Below, piece by piece: positions 25,706 through 34,928 of a stretch of DNA of 64,000 nt. The stretch lies in assembly GCA_047631555.1 (NCBI GenBank), contig JBLHZY010000002.1, positions 434,001-498,000 of the forward strand, written 5' to 3'. Each line of letters starts with the position of its first letter. The first letter of the stretch is position 1. The stretch is from JBLHZY01 sp047631555. Its GTDB lineage: Bacteria > Pseudomonadota > Alphaproteobacteria > Rhodobacterales > Rhodobacteraceae. The notes under the pieces were generated by a model. It saw nothing but the letters and a program-made list of their open reading frames with translations. It was not told the DNA's origin and made no database searches. The position numbers and the translations under genes were made by a program.

Positions 25706-26299
25706 TTATTGCGAGGATTTTTCTTTTTCCGCGCGTGCGGCATTGGCAGCTTTGAGCGCAGTCAGCCCTTGGCTCGCCCCGGCAAATTTGACCTGAAACA
25801 GCATGTCTTGCGCGTTGCGGTTGGGTTTGTAGCCGGCAATGACGGTTTCTGCGGCCTCAAGCGCCTCGATCTTGGCGATGGGCATTTCTGCCAGGGCCTC
25901 GCAAAGCGCTGGGGTGCAGTTTTGCCAAACGAAATCGTGGCGCTCTTCGCTGGCCTGATCCTTCATCGCAAAGCCCGAGGGCAGGAAAACCCCGTTTGGC
26001 ACGCGCGCGATCACATAGGAGATGGTGAAATCCGGGTTCCAAAATGCGAGAAGTTCGGCAACGCCCGCCTGATCTTGGGTCCGAACGATCTTTTGGCTCA
26101 GGTAACAAACCGTTTCGCCAACCGCCAATGCATCGCAGCGCACCAACCATTGGCCAAAGCTCGCGCCGTTCGCGATGCGGCTTGGGGCTGCGGTATTTGC
26201 TTCAGTGTTGGACTGGGCCAATGTTGGCATTGCCAAAAAGCCAGCTGCGCCTATTGCGGCAGAAAAAACCAGTGCGGCAGCGATCGTTACGCGTTTCAT
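25706..26299 (-). CDS. IalB-family (invasion-associated locus B) secreted protein
   Basis: A 197-residue protein with a signal peptide (about 1-28, cleavage after LAQ) and the IalB pattern: FGQWLVRCDAL, a CYLSQKIV strand, VARVPNGVFLPSGFAM and WQNCTPALCEAL with paired cysteines. IalB-like proteins are periplasmic or surface proteins widespread in alphaproteobacteria; despite the name, most have no shown role in invasion. It sits between the T6SS cluster and the divergent formate dehydrogenase operon. Confidence 0.85.
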   Translation of the reverse strand: MKRVTIAAALVFSAAIGAAGFLAMPTLAQSNTEANTAAPSRIANGASFGQWLVRCDALAVGETVCYLSQKIVRTQDQAGVAELLAFWNPDFTISYVIARVPNGVFLPSGFAMKDQASEERHDFVWQNCTPALCEALAEMPIAKIEALEAAETVIAGYKPNRNAQDMLFQVKFAGASQGLTALKAANAARAEKEKSSQ

Positions 26300-26566
26300 A
26301 AATCATTCCCATCGTGGCGCTGAAATTGCAGCGCTTTTTACTGTGACTGTCTTGGCGCGCATCTTCGCACAGCGCGCCCATTGCTTGCAATGCTCTTGCT
26401 TGCGCGATCAGGCTTTGTGCGTACAGGCCTTGGCGAGGGGTCGTTTGATGGTGCAAAGGCGGCGCGTTTGGGCGGCCTTCAATCGCGCAAGAGAGGATTA
26501 TTGAATTGAATTGCGGCCCCAAGGCGGGCACCAATACGAAAGAACGGTATTTTGGGAGGAGCGCCG

Positions 26567-27034
26567 ATGAGCACGCCATCATGGGCAGGTGAGATCGATC
26601 AGATCGTTGCTGAGCATCGGGGCCTTGAGGGGCCGCTGTTGCCGATCCTTCATGCTGTTCAGGCTGCTCTGGGTCATATCCCGCAAGAGACTTTGCCAGT
26701 GATTGCCGCCGCGCTTGGGATCACGCGCGCCGAGGCACATGGCGTTGTCTCTTTCTATCATGATTTTCGCGAGGCTCCGGCGGGCAAACATACCATTCGC
26801 CTGTGCCGGGCCGAAGCTTGCCAAGCCGTCGGGGCGGATGCTTTGGCCGATGTGGCGCGCGCGCGTCTTGGGGTTGAATGGCATGGGACGACAGCGGATG
26901 GCGCCGTCACACTAGAGCCTGCGTTTTGCTTAGGGCTTTGCGCTTGTGGACCTGCCGCTCTTGTTGATGGGCAGCCGGTTGGCCGCTTGGACGAGGCCGC
27001 GCTAGAGGCGATTTTGGCGGAGTGCGGCGCATGA
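26567..27034 (+). CDS. fdsG: NAD-dependent formate dehydrogenase gamma subunit
   Basis: A 155-residue NuoE-like thioredoxin-fold [2Fe-2S] protein. The four cluster cysteines are in RLCRAEACQAVG and in FCLGLCACGPA. The ATG at 26567 has a GGGAGGA ribosome site. FdsG passes electrons from the Mo subunit chain toward FdsB. It is the first gene of fdsGB-(DUF4287)-fdsACD. The 267-base gap to ialB upstream should hold the operon promoter; no fdsR-type regulator gene is adjacent. Confidence 0.92.
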   Translation: MSTPSWAGEIDQIVAEHRGLEGPLLPILHAVQAALGHIPQETLPVIAAALGITRAEAHGVVSFYHDFREAPAGKHTIRLCRAEACQAVGADALADVARARLGVEWHGTTADGAVTLEPAFCLGLCACGPAALVDGQPVGRLDEAALEAILAECGA

Positions 27035-28545
27035 AGGTCTATGTGCCCCGCGATGCCGCCGCCCGCGCGCTTGGCAGTGATGCGGTTGCGGCAGCCGTTG
27101 TGGCGGCTGCGCCCGAGGCGGAACTGGTGCGCAATGGCTCGCGCGGGATGGTCTGGCTTGAGCCGTTGGTCGAGATTGAAACAGGCGCTGGGCGCACGGC
27201 CTTTGGCCCCGTCACACCAGCGGATATTCCCGCGATCCTTACTGATCCGAAGGGGCATCCGCTTGCGCTTGGCCTGGTTGAAGACATCCCTTTCTTCGCC
27301 GCTCAAACCCGACTGACCTTCGCGCGTTGCGGGCTTACGGATCCGCTCTCGATGGAGGATTACGAGGCGCATGGAGGCCTCGCGGGCCTGCGCACCGCTT
27401 TGGATGCGCCAAGCGACATCGTGCAGATCGTCACCGATAGCGGCTTGCGCGGGCGCGGCGGCGCGGGCTTTCCAACGGGGATCAAGTGGCGCACGGTTGC
27501 GGGGGCGCAGGCCGATCAGAAATATATCATCTGCAATGCGGACGAAGGCGATAGCGGCACTTTTGCAGACCGGATGCTGATGGAGGGCGATCCTTTTTGC
27601 CTCATTGAAGGCATGGTGATTGCGGGCCTCGCTGTTGGGGCCACGCGGGGCTATGTTTACCTGCGTTCGGAATACCCGGATGCGATTGCGGTGATGAATG
27701 AAGCGGTTGATATTGCGCGGGCTTCTGGGCTTTTGGGGCCTCGCGTGCTTGGCTCAGATCATGCCTTTGAGATGGAAATCCGCGTTGGCGCTGGCGCCTA
27801 TGTTTGCGGCGAGGAAACTTCGCTTTTGAACTCGCTGGAAGGCAAGCGTGGCGTTGTGCGCGCCAAGCCGCCGCTGCCTGCGCTTGAGGGGTTCTTGGGC
27901 AAGCCGACCGTGGTCAATAATGTGATTTCGCTGGCCTCTGTTCCTGTCATTTTGGCGCAAGGGGCTGCGGCCTATGCCACCCTCGGGCTTGGGCGTTCGC
28001 GCGGCACGATCCCGATCCAGATCGCGGGCAATGTCGCGCATGGCGGGCTGTTTGAGGCGGGCTTTGGGATGAGCCTTGGCGCGCTTGTTGATGATATCGC
28101 GGGGGGCACAGCTTCGAGGCGGCCGGTCAAGGCGGTTCAGGTCGGCGGGCCGCTGGGCGCTTATTTCCCGCGCGCGAAATTCGATGTGCCGTTTGGCTAT
28201 GAGGAATTTGATGGCGCGGGCGGGCTGATTGGCCACGCAGGCATCACCGTTTTTGATGAGAGCGCGGACATGCTCGCACAGGCCCGCTTTGCGATGGAAT
28301 TTTGCGCAATTGAGAGCTGCGGAAAATGCACGCCTTGCCGCATTGGCGCTGTACGCGGCACAGAGACTTTGGATCGGATTGCCGCGGGCGCTGTGGGCGA
28401 AATTCCCCTGCTTGAGGATTTGTGCAATACTATGAAGTTCGGATCGCTCTGTGCGCTGGGCGGCTTTACGCCCTATCCGGTGATGTCCGCGCTTGAGCAT
28501 TTTCCGCAAGATTTTGAGCGCCCTTCTAAGGAGGCTGCTGAATGA
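27031..28545 (+). CDS. fdsB: NAD-dependent formate dehydrogenase beta subunit
   Basis: A 504-residue NuoF-like flavoprotein. A short thioredoxin-like N-terminal part is followed by the FMN/NAD domain: GLRGRGGAGFPTGIKW (about 145), CNADEGDSGTF and GAGAYVCGEETSLLNSLEG. The [4Fe-4S] motif ESCGKCTPCRIG is near 430. FdsB reduces NAD+ with electrons from formate. ATG at 27031 overlaps the fdsG stop (ATGA), and its own stop overlaps the following DUF4287 gene. Confidence 0.93.
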   Translation: MKVYVPRDAAARALGSDAVAAAVVAAAPEAELVRNGSRGMVWLEPLVEIETGAGRTAFGPVTPADIPAILTDPKGHPLALGLVEDIPFFAAQTRLTFARCGLTDPLSMEDYEAHGGLAGLRTALDAPSDIVQIVTDSGLRGRGGAGFPTGIKWRTVAGAQADQKYIICNADEGDSGTFADRMLMEGDPFCLIEGMVIAGLAVGATRGYVYLRSEYPDAIAVMNEAVDIARASGLLGPRVLGSDHAFEMEIRVGAGAYVCGEETSLLNSLEGKRGVVRAKPPLPALEGFLGKPTVVNNVISLASVPVILAQGAAAYATLGLGRSRGTIPIQIAGNVAHGGLFEAGFGMSLGALVDDIAGGTASRRPVKAVQVGGPLGAYFPRAKFDVPFGYEEFDGAGGLIGHAGITVFDESADMLAQARFAMEFCAIESCGKCTPCRIGAVRGTETLDRIAAGAVGEIPLLEDLCNTMKFGSLCALGGFTPYPVMSALEHFPQDFERPSKEAAE

Positions 28546-28745
28546 GTGAAACAGTTCAAGGGCCTGCATCCTACTTCCCCTCGATCGAGCAGAAATACGG
28601 CAAGCCGATCGGCTTTTGGCTTGATCTGGCGCAGAGCAAATCTGAGATGAAACATATGGAAATCGTGAACTGGCTGAAGGCCGAACATGGGCTGGGCCAC
28701 GGCCATGCGAACGCCATTGTAGCCCATCATAAGGCGAGGGTCTGA
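28542..28745 (+). CDS. Small DUF4287-family protein inside the fds operon
   Basis: A 67-residue protein overlapping the fdsB stop by 4 bases and ending just before fdsA. The sequence (EQKYGKPIGFWLDL, KHMEIVNWLKAEHGLGHGHANAIVAHH) fits DUF4287: a small helical domain with a KPI--W start and a GLGHGHANA motif. Usual fds operons run directly from fdsB to fdsA, so this is an addition. Its tight coupling suggests a role tied to assembly or regulation of the enzyme (inference); the domain's activity is unknown. Confidence 0.8.
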   Translation: MSETVQGPASYFPSIEQKYGKPIGFWLDLAQSKSEMKHMEIVNWLKAEHGLGHGHANAIVAHHKARV

Positions 28746-28746
28746 C

Positions 28747-31617
28747 ATGAAAGATTTCATCCTTCCCGATGCCGATTACGGCACGCCAAAAGCCAAAGGC
28801 GCGCCGGTTAACCTTGTGATTGATGGCAATCCGATCACCGTTCCGACAGGGACTTCCGTGATGCGCGCCGCCAAAGAGGCTGGGATCACTGTCCCCAAAT
28901 TATGCGCCACAGATAGCGTTGAGGCGTTCGGCTCTTGCCGCCTTTGCGTGGTTGAGATCGAGGGGATGCGCGGCACGCCCGCGTCCTGCACAACGCCCGT
29001 ATCTGAGGGCATGCAAGTCCATACCCAAAGCGCGCCGGTAAAGCGCATTCGCAAGGGTGTGATGGAGCTTTATATCTCGGATCACCCGCTGGATTGCCTG
29101 ACTTGCGCGGCCAACGGCGATTGCGAATTGCAGGATATGGCAGGGGCTGTTGGCCTTCGTGATGTCCGCTATGCGCCGGGCGAAAATCACTTTGAAGCGC
29201 GCGCAGGAGATGGCGATAATCCGCAGTATATTCCTGCTGATGATAGCAATCCTTACTTCACCTATGACCCTGCCAAATGCATCGTTTGTTCGCGCTGCGT
29301 GCGGGCCTGCGAAGAGGTCCAAGGAACCTTTGCGCTCACCATTGAAGGCAGCGGATTTAACAGCCGCGTATCCGCTGGCATGCATGAGAGCTTCATGGAA
29401 AGCGAATGCGTCAGTTGCGGCGCTTGCGTCCAAGCTTGCCCCACGGCCACGCTGACAGAAAAGAGCATCATCGAGATCGGCACACCCGAGCATAGCGTGA
29501 TCACCACATGCGCCTATTGCGGGGTTGGCTGTTCGTTCAAGGCCGAGATGCGCGGCGATGAATTGGTGCGCATGGTGCCCTACAAACACGGCAAGGCCAA
29601 TCGCGGCCACTCCTGCGTAAAGGGGCGCTTTGCTTACGGTTATGCAAGCCACTCGGACCGCATCACAGCGCCGATGATCCGCGAGAAAATCTCTGATCCT
29701 TGGCGCGAAGTTTCTTGGGAAGAGGCGCTGAGCTTTTCCGCCAATCGCCTGCGCGGGATCCAAGCCAAACACGGGGTAAATTCCATCGGCGGCATCACCT
29801 CTTCGCGCTGCACGAATGAAGAAACCTATCTCGTTCAAAAGCTGATCCGCGCGGTCTTTGGCAATAACAACACCGATACCTGCGCGCGCGTTTGCCACTC
29901 GCCCACGGGCTACGGCCTTGGCCAAACTTTCGGCACATCGGCGGGCACACAAGATTTCGACAGCGTTGAGCACACAGATATCGCGATGATCATCGGCGCC
30001 AATCCAACGGACGGGCACCCGGTCTTTGCCTCGCGCCTCAAGAAACGCCTGCGTGCAGGCGGCAAGCTGATCGTGCTTGATCCGCGCCGCATTGATCTGC
30101 TCAATTCCGCCCATATCGGCGAGCGGCATCACCTCGCTTTGACGCCCGGAACAAACGTGGCCGTGCTCTCTGCCATCGCGCATGTGATCGTGACCGAAGG
30201 CCTGCACGACGAGGCCTTTATCCGCGCGCGCTGCGATATGGAGGCCTTTGCAGATTATGCCGCTTTCATCGCCGAGCCGCGCCATGCGCCAGAGGCGACC
30301 GAGATGCTAACCCGCGTTCCTGCGAGCGAGCTGCGAGAGGCGGCGCGCGCTTTTGCGCGTGCACCAAATGGCGCGATTTACTACGGGCTCGGTGTAACAG
30401 AACATTCCCAAGGCTCCACCACCGTGATCGCGATTGCCAACCTTGCGATGCTGACCGGAAATATCGGTCGGCCCGGTGTTGGGGTGAACCCGCTACGCGG
30501 GCAAAACAACGTTCAGGGGGCTTGTGATATGGGCAGTTTCCCGCATGAGCTGCCCGGCTATCGGCACGTAAAAAATCCCGAAGTGCGCGAGATATTTGAA
30601 AGCCTGTGGGGCGCAAAAATCAGCCCAGAGCCGGGCCTGCGCATTCCCAATATGCTTGATGCAGCGGTCGATGGCAGCTTCAAAGGGCTCTATGTGCAGG
30701 GCGAAGATATCCTGCAATCGGATCCCGATACGCATCATGTGGCCGCAGGATTGGCCGCGATGGATTGTGTGATCGTGCATGATCTCTTTTTGAACGAGAC
30801 GGCGAATTACGCCCATGTTTTCTTGCCAGGCTCGACCTTCCTTGAGAAGGACGGCACCTTCACCAATGCTGAGCGGCGGATCAACCGAGTACGCCGTGTG
30901 ATGGCGCCGCGCGCAGGCTTTGCCGATTGGGAAGTGACCCAAGAATTGGCGCGCGCTATGGGGGCCGATTGGGGCTATATTCACCCGAGCCAAATCATGG
31001 ATGAAATCGCCGCCACAACCCCGAGCTTTGCCGGCGTCGATTACGCGCTTTTAGAGGAAGAAGGCTCCGTCCAATGGCCCTGCAACGAGGCCCATCCAGA
31101 GGGCACACCAATCATGCATGTCGATGGGTTCGTGCGCGGACAGGGGCGCTTTATCGTCACTGAATATATCCCGACGGATGAGAAAACCGGGCCGCGTTTC
31201 CCGCTGCTTCTGACCACGGGGCGCATCTTGTCGCAATATAACGTCGGCGCACAAACGCGCCGCACGGAAAACTCGGCTTGGCACAATGAGGACATCCTCG
31301 AAATCCATCCCCATGATGCAGAGCAGCGCGGGTTGAACACGGGCGACTGGGTCCGCCTTGCTTCGCGCTCGGGCGAGACAAGCCTGCGCGCAGAAGTGAC
31401 AGATCGGGTCTCTCCCGGCGTGGTTTATACAACCTTCCATCACCCCGAAACGCAGGCCAATGTGATCACCACGGACTTTTCCGATTGGGCGACGAATTGC
31501 CCCGAATATAAGGTCACGGCGGTGCAGGTTGCGCCCTCAAACGGGCCCTCTGAATGGCAGGAAGAGTATTCCGCTCAGGCGACCAAAGCGCGCCGCATTG
31601 CACCGGCGGCGGAATGA
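28747..31617 (+). CDS. fdsA: NAD-dependent formate dehydrogenase alpha (molybdenum) subunit
   Basis: A 956-residue FdsA. N-terminal [2Fe-2S] ferredoxin domain (FGSCRLCVVEIEG), a His-Cys cluster region (HPLDCLTCAANGDCELQ), two [4Fe-4S] motifs (CIVCSRCVRACEE and CVSCGACVQACPT), then the bis-MGD domain from about 245 (CAYCGVGCSF). The Mo-ligand Cys is expected in ARVCHSPTGYGLGQ. It oxidises formate to CO2 in the cytoplasm. Length and domain order match the Rhodobacter capsulatus-type FdsA. The stop overlaps fdsC. Confidence 0.95.
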   Translation: MKDFILPDADYGTPKAKGAPVNLVIDGNPITVPTGTSVMRAAKEAGITVPKLCATDSVEAFGSCRLCVVEIEGMRGTPASCTTPVSEGMQVHTQSAPVKRIRKGVMELYISDHPLDCLTCAANGDCELQDMAGAVGLRDVRYAPGENHFEARAGDGDNPQYIPADDSNPYFTYDPAKCIVCSRCVRACEEVQGTFALTIEGSGFNSRVSAGMHESFMESECVSCGACVQACPTATLTEKSIIEIGTPEHSVITTCAYCGVGCSFKAEMRGDELVRMVPYKHGKANRGHSCVKGRFAYGYASHSDRITAPMIREKISDPWREVSWEEALSFSANRLRGIQAKHGVNSIGGITSSRCTNEETYLVQKLIRAVFGNNNTDTCARVCHSPTGYGLGQTFGTSAGTQDFDSVEHTDIAMIIGANPTDGHPVFASRLKKRLRAGGKLIVLDPRRIDLLNSAHIGERHHLALTPGTNVAVLSAIAHVIVTEGLHDEAFIRARCDMEAFADYAAFIAEPRHAPEATEMLTRVPASELREAARAFARAPNGAIYYGLGVTEHSQGSTTVIAIANLAMLTGNIGRPGVGVNPLRGQNNVQGACDMGSFPHELPGYRHVKNPEVREIFESLWGAKISPEPGLRIPNMLDAAVDGSFKGLYVQGEDILQSDPDTHHVAAGLAAMDCVIVHDLFLNETANYAHVFLPGSTFLEKDGTFTNAERRINRVRRVMAPRAGFADWEVTQELARAMGADWGYIHPSQIMDEIAATTPSFAGVDYALLEEEGSVQWPCNEAHPEGTPIMHVDGFVRGQGRFIVTEYIPTDEKTGPRFPLLLTTGRILSQYNVGAQTRRTENSAWHNEDILEIHPHDAEQRGLNTGDWVRLASRSGETSLRAEVTDRVSPGVVYTTFHHPETQANVITTDFSDWATNCPEYKVTAVQVAPSNGPSEWQEEYSAQATKARRIAPAAE

Positions 31618-32366
31618 GCATGGCGGGCAAGATCGCCAATGTGCTGGCCGAAGAAGTGCCGATTGCGCTGGTGTTTAACGGCACGACGCAAGCGGTGATG
31701 ATGGCGACGCCAGATGATCTGGAAGACTTCGCTATTGGCTTTGCGCTGAGCGATCATGTGATTCACGCACGGGATGAGATCGAGAGCATCGAGATCGAGC
31801 CTGCGGGCGAGGGGATTGAGGCGCGCGTCTGGCTTGCGAAAGGGGCCGCCCAAGCGCTTGAGGCGCGGCGGCGGCGCATGGCGGGTCCGGTTGGCTGCGG
31901 GCTTTGCGGGATCGATTCCATTGCCGAGGCGCTGCATCCGATCAAGCCTGTGAGCGGCGAGATGGAGATGAGCGGCGCGGATATTGCCGCCGCGATGGAA
32001 GCGCTTAGCGCGGGCCAATTGCTCCATGCGCAGACCCGCTCGACCCATGCCGCGGGGCTTTGGTGCCATGACGCGCCGATGATAATCCGCGAAGATGTGG
32101 GCCGCCATAATGCGCTCGATAAACTGATCGGCGCGAGCATTGGAATGATTGGGGCTGTGGTGTTATCGAGCCGCGTTTCCGTCGATCTGGTGCAGAAATG
32201 CGCGAGCCTTGGTGCGCCCATTTTGATTGCTGCCTCTGCCCCGACAGCTCATGCAGTTCGCCTTGCGGATCAAGCCGGGATCACCCTTGTTGGCCTTGCG
32301 CGCGGCGCGGATTTTACCGTTTTCTCGCATCCCCATAGGATCAAAACCGCCGGAGACCCCGCATAA
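31614..32366 (+). CDS. fdsC: FdhD-family formate dehydrogenase accessory sulfurtransferase
   Basis: A 250-residue FdhD/FdsC chaperone with LVFNGTTQAVMMATPDDLEDFAIGFALS (family core), the CGLC cysteine motif in GPVGCGLCGIDS (about 100), and EDVGRHNALDKLIG. It binds the bis-MGD cofactor and is needed to deliver it with a sulfido ligand to FdsA. The ATG at 31614 overlaps the fdsA stop; an upstream in-frame start lies inside fdsA and is rejected. The stop overlaps fdsD (TAATG). Confidence 0.92.
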   Translation: MSMAGKIANVLAEEVPIALVFNGTTQAVMMATPDDLEDFAIGFALSDHVIHARDEIESIEIEPAGEGIEARVWLAKGAAQALEARRRRMAGPVGCGLCGIDSIAEALHPIKPVSGEMEMSGADIAAAMEALSAGQLLHAQTRSTHAAGLWCHDAPMIIREDVGRHNALDKLIGASIGMIGAVVLSSRVSVDLVQKCASLGAPILIAASAPTAHAVRLADQAGITLVGLARGADFTVFSHPHRIKTAGDPA

Positions 32367-32590
32367 TGGACGCCGCAAAACACATCCGCATGGCCAATCA
32401 AATCTCGGCGTTTTTTGCCAGCCAACCGGAGGCTGCGCGCCTTCCCGGCGTGGCGGCCCATATCAACGATTTCTGGGAACCCCGGATGCGCGCCTTTTTG
32501 TTGGAGCTTCTGGATGCGGGCGAAACCCAAGGCATTGATCCGCTGGTGATCTCGGCAGCGCCCTTAATCAAGCGCCCTTCTGCGGCCTAG
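32366..32590 (+). CDS. fdsD: Formate dehydrogenase delta subunit
   Basis: A 74-residue protein with the FdsD features: HIRMANQISAFFASQPEAA, a V--HINDFWEPRMR centre and a hydrophobic C-terminal helix. FdsD is a small subunit or maturation partner of FdsA. The TAATG overlap with fdsC places it last in the operon. Confidence 0.9.
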   Translation: MDAAKHIRMANQISAFFASQPEAARLPGVAAHINDFWEPRMRAFLLELLDAGETQGIDPLVISAAPLIKRPSAA

Positions 32591-32664
32591 TCAAATCAGC
32601 AGGCGTTGACACGCCCGCGCCAAACCCCCAAGCCTTGCGGATTGAATGCGGAGCGGGGCTTGCG

Positions 32665-33861
32665 ATGAAATTGGGATTAACCTTTGTGGTGCTCGGCTAT
32701 GTGCTGAGCCAGTTTTATCGCGCTTTTCTGGCCGTTCTTGCGCCGATGTTGGCAAGCGATATTGGCGTTGGGGCGGATGTGCTTTCCAAGGCTGCGGGCT
32801 TTTGGTTTATCGCCTTTGCGCTGATGCAATTTCCGGTTGGCTGGGCGCTTGATACGTTAGGGCCAAAGCGCACATCCTCGGTGCTGCTTGGCATTTGCGG
32901 GGCGGGGGGTGCGGCGCTATTTGGCTTTGCGCAGGGGCCGATGGCGATCTACGCGGCAATGATCCTGATCGGGATAGGCTGTGCGCCGGTATTGATGGCC
33001 GGTTACTATATTTTCGCGCGCAGTTTTGCGCCCGCTGCCTTTGCCACATTGGCCGGCGCGCTGCTTGGTGCGGGCTCTTTTGGCAATCTGGCAAGCTCCT
33101 TGCCGCTGGCTTGGGCGGCTGAGGCGTTTGGCTGGCGCGAGACGATGTTTGGGCTTGCGGGGGCGACGCTTTTGGTTGCGCTCGCGCTCGCAGTTTTCTT
33201 GCGCGATCCGCCGCCCGTTGAGCGGGCCGAGGGCGAAGGGCGCGGCTCGTTTGTTGATCTGTTTAAGACCCGCGCACTTTGGCCGATTTTTGCGATGATG
33301 ATCGTGAATTATGCGCCTGCGGCGGGCCTGCGCGGGGTTTGGGCGGGGCCGTATTTTGGGGATGTGTTTGGCATGGATGCGGGCGGCATTGGGCGCGCGA
33401 CCTTGATCATGGGCTGTGCGATGATCGCGGGGGCGTTTTTGTACGGGCCGATAGATCGCATTTTGGGGCGGCGCAAAGCGCTGATCGCCTTTGGCAATGG
33501 GATGGTTTTGCTCTGTTTGATTATCTTCATTGCGGTGCCGGGGCTGAGCCGCGGGGCGGCGATTGCGCTTCTTGCTGGGATCGGGTTTTTCGGCGCGACC
33601 TATCCGGTTTTGATTGGGCAGGCGCGCGAAAACTGCCCGCCGCATCTGATGGGGCGCGGCGTGACGCTGATGAATTTCTTTGGGATTGGCGGCGCGGGCG
33701 TGATGCAATTGGTCACGGGGCGGGTCTTTGATGGGCAAGAGGGGCGATTGATCGAGGCGCAATATGGCGCGGTGTTCCTCACCTTTGCAATCGTGCTGGC
33801 GGTTGGGCTTTCGATCTATCTGTTTTTGCGACCAGTTGCGCGCATTGAGCAAAATTATTGA
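32665..33861 (+). CDS. Major facilitator superfamily transporter
   Basis: A 398-residue inner-membrane protein with about 12 hydrophobic segments. An MFS-type LDTLGPKRTS loop follows the second helix, and a DRILGRRKAL loop in the second half repeats it. The closest impression is of an RhmT/NarK-like anion or sugar-acid MFS, but no substrate can be read. The ATG at 32665 follows a GGAG site; an upstream TTG in frame is less likely. It lies 74 bases after fdsD, so co-transcription with the fds operon, perhaps as a formate or related anion carrier, is possible but unproven. Confidence 0.8.
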   Translation: MKLGLTFVVLGYVLSQFYRAFLAVLAPMLASDIGVGADVLSKAAGFWFIAFALMQFPVGWALDTLGPKRTSSVLLGICGAGGAALFGFAQGPMAIYAAMILIGIGCAPVLMAGYYIFARSFAPAAFATLAGALLGAGSFGNLASSLPLAWAAEAFGWRETMFGLAGATLLVALALAVFLRDPPPVERAEGEGRGSFVDLFKTRALWPIFAMMIVNYAPAAGLRGVWAGPYFGDVFGMDAGGIGRATLIMGCAMIAGAFLYGPIDRILGRRKALIAFGNGMVLLCLIIFIAVPGLSRGAAIALLAGIGFFGATYPVLIGQARENCPPHLMGRGVTLMNFFGIGGAGVMQLVTGRVFDGQEGRLIEAQYGAVFLTFAIVLAVGLSIYLFLRPVARIEQNY

Positions 33862-33902
33862 GCGAACTGTTCAACTTATTGGATAGGCGTTAGAGAGGTG
33901 GG

Positions 33903-34928
33903 ATGAGCATGGATCCTTCAGAAATCGCTGTGATTGCGCCGAACCTGAAACGCAGATTGTCCGGGGTAACGGCCACCACCAGCGCTGTCGTGCCCGTTCA
34001 AGCCCTCTCGCTAAATGTGCGCGCCACAGGCCCCGGCTTGCCGCCCAACGTGCCGCAAATTCCACTTTGGCAGGCGATTTTGATGCCGCGAGACAGGTGG
34101 CGCGTTTGGCACGCGCGGCGCAACAATGAAATGATGCTTGGGGTTTTTCTGCGCTATGTTTTGCGGCGCAAATATAAGCTGATCTTTACGTCTTCCTCGC
34201 CCCGCGAGCGCGGGGGATTGACGAAATGGCTCGTCGCAAAGATGGACCATTTGATTGCGACGAATGCGCTAAATGCGGCCGTTATGCCCGGGGCGCCTTC
34301 AATCGTACCACATGGTGTTGATCCGGCGGTTTTTACGCCGCGCGCGGCGGAAAAGGCCCCCAGAGCGCGAAAGTCGATCGGCTGTATTGGCCGTATCCGC
34401 CCAAAGAAGGGCACTGCTGAGTTCGTCAGGGCGATGTGTCTTTTATTGCCGGAATTTGAAGGGTGGGATGCGCATATTTTTGGACGGGTCGATGATGATG
34501 CTTATGAGAAGGCCCTCAGAGCCATGTGCGAGAAGGCCGGGGTTGCGGATCGGGTGATCTTTCATGCGCCGCGCCCGATTGAAGAGATGCCCGATATTTA
34601 TCGCAGCTTGGATATTGTCGTGGCGCCGTCGCATCTGGAGGGGTTCGGCCTGACCCCGATTGAGGCGGGGGCTTGCGGTGTGCCTTGTATTGCGAGCCGT
34701 GGTGTTGGCTGTTTTGACGAGGCGATTATCGCCGGGAAAACAGGTGATCTGGCGGCGGTGGGAGACGCAGATTCTTTTGCGCGCGCCATTCGCCCCTTTA
34801 TGGCCGATGACAAGCTTCGGCAAAGCGCCGGGAAAATGGCGCGTGATCATATCGTCTCAAACTTCTCGATTGCCATAGAAGCGGCGGCTCTGAATGATGT
34901 TTACAAAAGGCTTTTGGCAAATGGGTAG
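33903..34928 (+). CDS. GT4-family glycosyltransferase
   Basis: A 341-residue GT-B glycosyltransferase of family 4. The N-terminal half holds an APNLKRRLSGVTATT loop; the C-terminal half carries IGCIGRIRPKKGTAEFVRA and the donor-binding PSHLEGFGLTPIEAGACGVPCIA (E-x7-E). It uses a nucleotide-sugar donor to extend a surface glycan or lipid. Its 3' end overlaps the following GT29 gene or lies within 8 bases of it depending on that start. No other polysaccharide genes are near. Confidence 0.85.
   Translation: MSMDPSEIAVIAPNLKRRLSGVTATTSAVVPVQALSLNVRATGPGLPPNVPQIPLWQAILMPRDRWRVWHARRNNEMMLGVFLRYVLRRKYKLIFTSSSPRERGGLTKWLVAKMDHLIATNALNAAVMPGAPSIVPHGVDPAVFTPRAAEKAPRARKSIGCIGRIRPKKGTAEFVRAMCLLLPEFEGWDAHIFGRVDDDAYEKALRAMCEKAGVADRVIFHAPRPIEEMPDIYRSLDIVVAPSHLEGFGLTPIEAGACGVPCIASRGVGCFDEAIIAGKTGDLAAVGDADSFARAIRPFMADDKLRQSAGKMARDHIVSNFSIAIEAAALNDVYKRLLANG

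Noticed and set aside
28900..30285. 461-residue open frame antisense to fdsA
   Set aside because: Shadow of FdsA, whose Fe-S and Mo motifs are intact on the plus strand.
26567..31617. NuoE/NuoF/NuoG-like genes as part of respiratory complex I
   Set aside because: The large subunit is a formate dehydrogenase with a Cys Mo ligand, and fdsC/fdsD follow; no other nuo genes are present.
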